Assembly (NCBI GenBank): GCA_018814055.1
Contig: JAHJAL010000110.1
Span: 1 to 8,284, forward strand
DNA: 8,284 nucleotides
Direction of reading: 5' to 3'
Origin: Patescibacteria group bacterium
GTDB lineage: Bacteria; Patescibacteriota; JAHJAL01
Of the stretch, positions 6,197-8,284 are shown one piece after another (position 1 is the first letter of the stretch; each line of letters begins with the position of its first letter). The notes beneath the pieces were generated by a model. It saw nothing but the letters and a program-made list of their open reading frames with translations. It was not told where the DNA came from and did no database searches. Made by a program: the position numbers and the translations under genes.

Positions 6197-6874
6197 TTAA
6201 TTTATTATTAATTCCATCTTGTATCCTCGGTTTGCCACTGTGTGAATGACATTATCAATACCCCTCTTTTTCAACTTTTTTCTCAAATTAAACACGTGCA
6301 CCTCGATCGAATTCGAAAACAAATCCGCGTTCATATCCCACACGTTCTCCACTATTCTACTCTTTGATAACACCAGGCCATGATTCCTAGCCATGTATTC
6401 CAACAAAGCGAACTCCTTGTTTGTCAACACTATCTCCTGACCACCCACCGACACGCAATTGCGTTTTACATCAATCTCGATTCCATCAATCCTGATTATT
6501 TCATCTTTCAACTCCTTTGGTCGCCTGGTCAAGGCATTAACCCGTGCTAAAAATTCCTCCAAAGAAAACGGCTTAGTGAGATAATCATCAGCCCCAATAT
6601 TCAACAACTCCACCCTGTCATCTACTTCCTTCTCCACTGATATAACCATTATGGGCGTAGGATCATCTTCCTCTCGTAAAATCCGACACAATTTATCACC
6701 CCGCAACCTGGGCAAAATCAGATCCAAAATAATCAAATCATAATCATTTTCCCGCGCCAATTCCAAACCTTTTTGTCCATCATCAGTCGTATCGCATTCA
6801 ATACATTCCGCCTTCAAAGCTGATTTGAGATAATCACTAATCTCCAAATCATCTTCCACAATCAATAATCTCAT
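6197..6874 (-). CDS. OmpR/PhoB-family DNA-binding response regulator
   Basis: This 225-residue transcription factor has a receiver domain at 1-118 and a winged-helix output domain at about 125-222. The receiver keeps the acidic pocket D8/D9, phospho-acceptor D51 in LIILDLILPRLRG, switch residue S79 and K101 in LTKPFS. The output domain has LTNKEFALLEYM (150-161), the recognition-helix region SNSIEVHVFNLRKKL (187-201) and the wing VANRGYKM (213-220). Everything needed for phosphorylation-controlled DNA binding is intact, and the length is standard. The start codon is 18 nt after the tsaB stop, with no clear Shine-Dalgarno site. Its cognate kinase is most likely the one at 4526-5923. Targets are unknown; the gap downstream of this gene is a reasonable autoregulatory candidate. 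Confidence 0.95.
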   Translation of the reverse strand: MRLLIVEDDLEISDYLKSALKAECIECDTTDDGQKGLELARENDYDLIILDLILPRLRGDKLCRILREEDDPTPIMVISVEKEVDDRVELLNIGADDYLTKPFSLEEFLARVNALTRRPKELKDEIIRIDGIEIDVKRNCVSVGGQEIVLTNKEFALLEYMARNHGLVLSKSRIVENVWDMNADLFSNSIEVHVFNLRKKLKKRGIDNVIHTVANRGYKMELIIN

Positions 6875-6892
6875 AACTTTTATATTAAAATA

Positions 6893-7537
6893 TTATTTTT
6901 TGATCGGCCCCCTCAAATACATCGGAACAACTACATCATTTTTTACCTCTCCCAATCTATCGCACAATTCCACCGCCTTCTTGGCTCTTCCACCTTGCAT
7001 ATCAGTATTAACCTCAATCATATTTACCCACCCACTCGATTTCAACCAATTTACAATTTCCTCCTCCCCATCCACTACCATCCAACTACTTTTATCTTTA
7101 TTATCCGTGTATTCACCCAAATCTCCCACATAATAATCATCCATCGGCTTAATTTCTTTTCCATCAACCTTGTAAGTTCTCGCGTACACTCTCTGACTAC
7201 CGGCTCCAATTAAACTAATTATATTACCTGTAATTCGCTTCGTAATTAAATTCACCTGCCCTGCCAACCCATCCACTCCCTTCACCGGCACATCCATCAA
7301 CATACCAACCGTATTGGCCACACTTACTCCAATCCGAATTCCCGTATACGAACCCGGACCATTTATCACCACCACTCCGGTCAAATCCCGCCACAAACCG
7401 CCGGTTTTTTTCCTCAACTTCTCAATCTTCGGTAATAAATCTTTTGACTGATTTCTACCCCCCTCCCATACCTGTGAATATTTACCCCACGCAATACTAC
7501 TAATATTTGTTGATGTATCTATTCCCAATACCACCAT
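6893..7537 (-). CDS. tsaB: TsaB, tRNA N6-threonylcarbamoyladenosine (t6A) synthesis protein
   Basis: This 214-residue ASKHA-fold protein partners TsaD (and TsaE) in transferring threonylcarbamoyl to A37 of ANN-decoding tRNAs. The N-terminus VLGIDTSTNISSIAWG (3-18) is the family's first phosphate-loop-like strand. The hallmark NGPGSYTGIRIGVSVANTV lies at 59-77. DGLAGQVNL and a beta-rich middle follow, and the protein ends PMYLRGPIKK. Length and motifs are normal. The ATG follows the stop of the membrane protein by one base (TAAAATG), and the preceding gene pair begins with tsaE, so two t6A genes share an operon with a membrane protein between them. tsaD is not in the window. Confidence 0.94.
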   Translation of the reverse strand: MVVLGIDTSTNISSIAWGKYSQVWEGGRNQSKDLLPKIEKLRKKTGGLWRDLTGVVVINGPGSYTGIRIGVSVANTVGMLMDVPVKGVDGLAGQVNLITKRITGNIISLIGAGSQRVYARTYKVDGKEIKPMDDYYVGDLGEYTDNKDKSSWMVVDGEEEIVNWLKSSGWVNMIEVNTDMQGGRAKKAVELCDRLGEVKNDVVVPMYLRGPIKK

Positions 7538-7538
7538 T

Positions 7539-7877
7539 TTATTCTTTTCTTTTTACCATAAAATAATAAATTAACGCTCCCACCACCCCCGTCAAACAGA
7601 CTATCAACAACCACATCGTCTTATCTTCACTTCTTTTGAAATCCCGACTGACTACATCAATCAACATCACTACCCACAATATTGATCCTCCCACCACCAC
7701 TACAAATATAAAAATCCACCACAAAAAGATAAACAACATCCACACCGCCCACACCAAAAGAAATGGCGCCGCTATCAACAAAGCCGGCCATGCATCACTA
7801 CTGCCACCACTATCACTTACCACCGCCAAATGTACAATTGCCTGTCCCAAGTAACCCCCCAATATTAATTTACCCAT
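7539..7877 (-). CDS. Small PLDc_N-type integral membrane protein
   Basis: This 112-residue, very hydrophobic protein has helices at about 32-50, 51-74 and 87-107, plus a possible weaker N-terminal segment. The second half resembles the PLDc_N domain (the membrane anchor found at the N-terminus of cardiolipin-synthase-type proteins and as a stand-alone protein). It has LWVVMLIDVVSRDFKR (67-82), then DKTMWLLIVCLTGVVGALIYY (85-105) and a basic tail VKRKE. No phospholipase HKD motif is present, so it is not an enzyme. Its ATG lies inside the 3' end of tsaE (8-nt overlap) and its stop is one base from tsaB, which indicates co-transcription and coupled translation. Its role is unknown, and a direct part in t6A synthesis is not implied. 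Confidence 0.82.
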   Translation of the reverse strand: MGKLILGGYLGQAIVHLAVVSDSGGSSDAWPALLIAAPFLLVWAVWMLFIFLWWIFIFVVVVGGSILWVVMLIDVVSRDFKRSEDKTMWLLIVCLTGVVGALIYYFMVKRKE

Positions 7878-8284
7878 TTGTTACCACACCCTTAATATTA
7901 TTAAACATATTTGAATCCACTACCCAAAAACACAATTGTCTTTCATTCTCCGACAGATGTTCAAAACCAACCTTCACTGTACCCTCTGGCAACAACCCGC
8001 CAATATTGTTCGCCCACTCTATCATCACTATCGCTTGATCGAAATAATCATCCAAACCAATATCCTCAAAATCATCCCCCAGACGGTACGCATCCACGTG
8101 CACCAACTTTTCATCTCCCGCCCCGTATTCTTTCAGCATCACAAAAGTGGGACTTCTGACCTCCTCGGATATTCCCAGACCCCTAGCCACTCCTTTGACA
8201 AACGTCGTCTTGCCGCTTCCCAAATCCCCCTCCAAACAAAAAACCAGTTTCTTGCCCAGCAGAAATCTTCCGATTTTTTCTCCC
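7870..8284 (-). CDS. tsaE: TsaE, ATPase of tRNA t6A synthesis (5' end outside window)
   Basis: The reading frame is open to the right edge, so the first 15-20 residues are missing; 137 residues are visible. TsaE is the P-loop ATPase that drives turnover of the TsaB-TsaD t6A complex. The visible protein begins GEKIGRFLLGKKLVFCLEG. The Walker A motif GDLGSGKTTF follows directly. Then come SPTFVMLKEY (the family's conserved SPTF switch), LVHVDAYRL (the HxDxYRL motif with the Walker B-like Asp) and VMIEWANNI (the conserved EW). The frame continues upstream of the TTG codon at 8235 through well-matching TsaE sequence, so that TTG is not the start. The 3' end overlaps the membrane protein gene by 8 nt. 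Confidence 0.93.
   Translation of the reverse strand, partial: GEKIGRFLLGKKLVFCLEGDLGSGKTTFVKGVARGLGISEEVRSPTFVMLKEYGAGDEKLVHVDAYRLGDDFEDIGLDDYFDQAIVMIEWANNIGGLLPEGTVKVGFEHLSENERQLCFWVVDSNMFNNIKGVVTNG

Noticed and set aside
8233..8235. TTG as the start of tsaE
   Set aside because: The frame stays open upstream and encodes TsaE-like sequence (GEKIGRFLLGKKLVF) to the window edge, so the true start is outside.
1..8284. CRISPR arrays, tRNA or rRNA genes, insertion sequences
   Set aside because: No spaced direct repeats of CRISPR length, no tRNA-like cloverleaf or rRNA segments, and no transposase motifs or terminal repeats were seen on either strand.

Overview
The window looks like part of a small, tightly packed bacterial genome, most likely a Candidate Phyla Radiation (Patescibacteria) member or a similar streamlined lineage. 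This is inferred from gene spacing of -8 to +18 nt, few clear Shine-Dalgarno sites, lysine-rich proteins, and the types of housekeeping gene present. No rRNA or other phylogenetic marker confirms it. The + strand is C-rich and G-poor throughout, even across the one + strand gene, so the - strand is probably the leading strand.

Reading the - strand from its 5' side (right edge to left): a tsaE gene cut by the window edge (7870-8284) overlaps a small PLDc_N-type membrane protein (7539-7877). That gene runs directly into tsaB (6893-7537). TsaE and TsaB both serve tRNA t6A synthesis. Next is an OmpR/PhoB-type response regulator (6197-6874). A 273-nt gap follows, holding a previously unlisted 37-residue basic protein with a strong ribosome binding site (5986-6099) and a perfect 14-bp inverted repeat (5935-5971). 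Then come a six-TM sensor histidine kinase (4526-5923) and, 2 nt later, a 647-residue two-domain terpenoid-enzyme-like protein (2580-4523).

A TrmH/SpoU RNA methyltransferase (1795-2583) lies on the + strand. It overlaps the terpenoid gene tail-to-tail by 4 nt and is divergent, across 34 nt, from a 568-residue protein (54-1760). That protein looks like a degenerate histidine kinase core fused to a WD40-type beta-propeller. Its stop codon overlaps the start of ychF, of which only 19 codons are in the window.

The two most interesting items are the terpenoid-like protein and the propeller protein. The first has a class II-like DLDDT motif in an N-terminal alpha-barrel and class I-like aspartate motifs (DNYLD, NDDAHD) in its C-terminal half, and it appears to be co-expressed with a two-component system. 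The second is the pseudo-kinase/propeller fusion. The rest is ordinary housekeeping content with some unusual small regulatory structure between the response regulator and the kinase.
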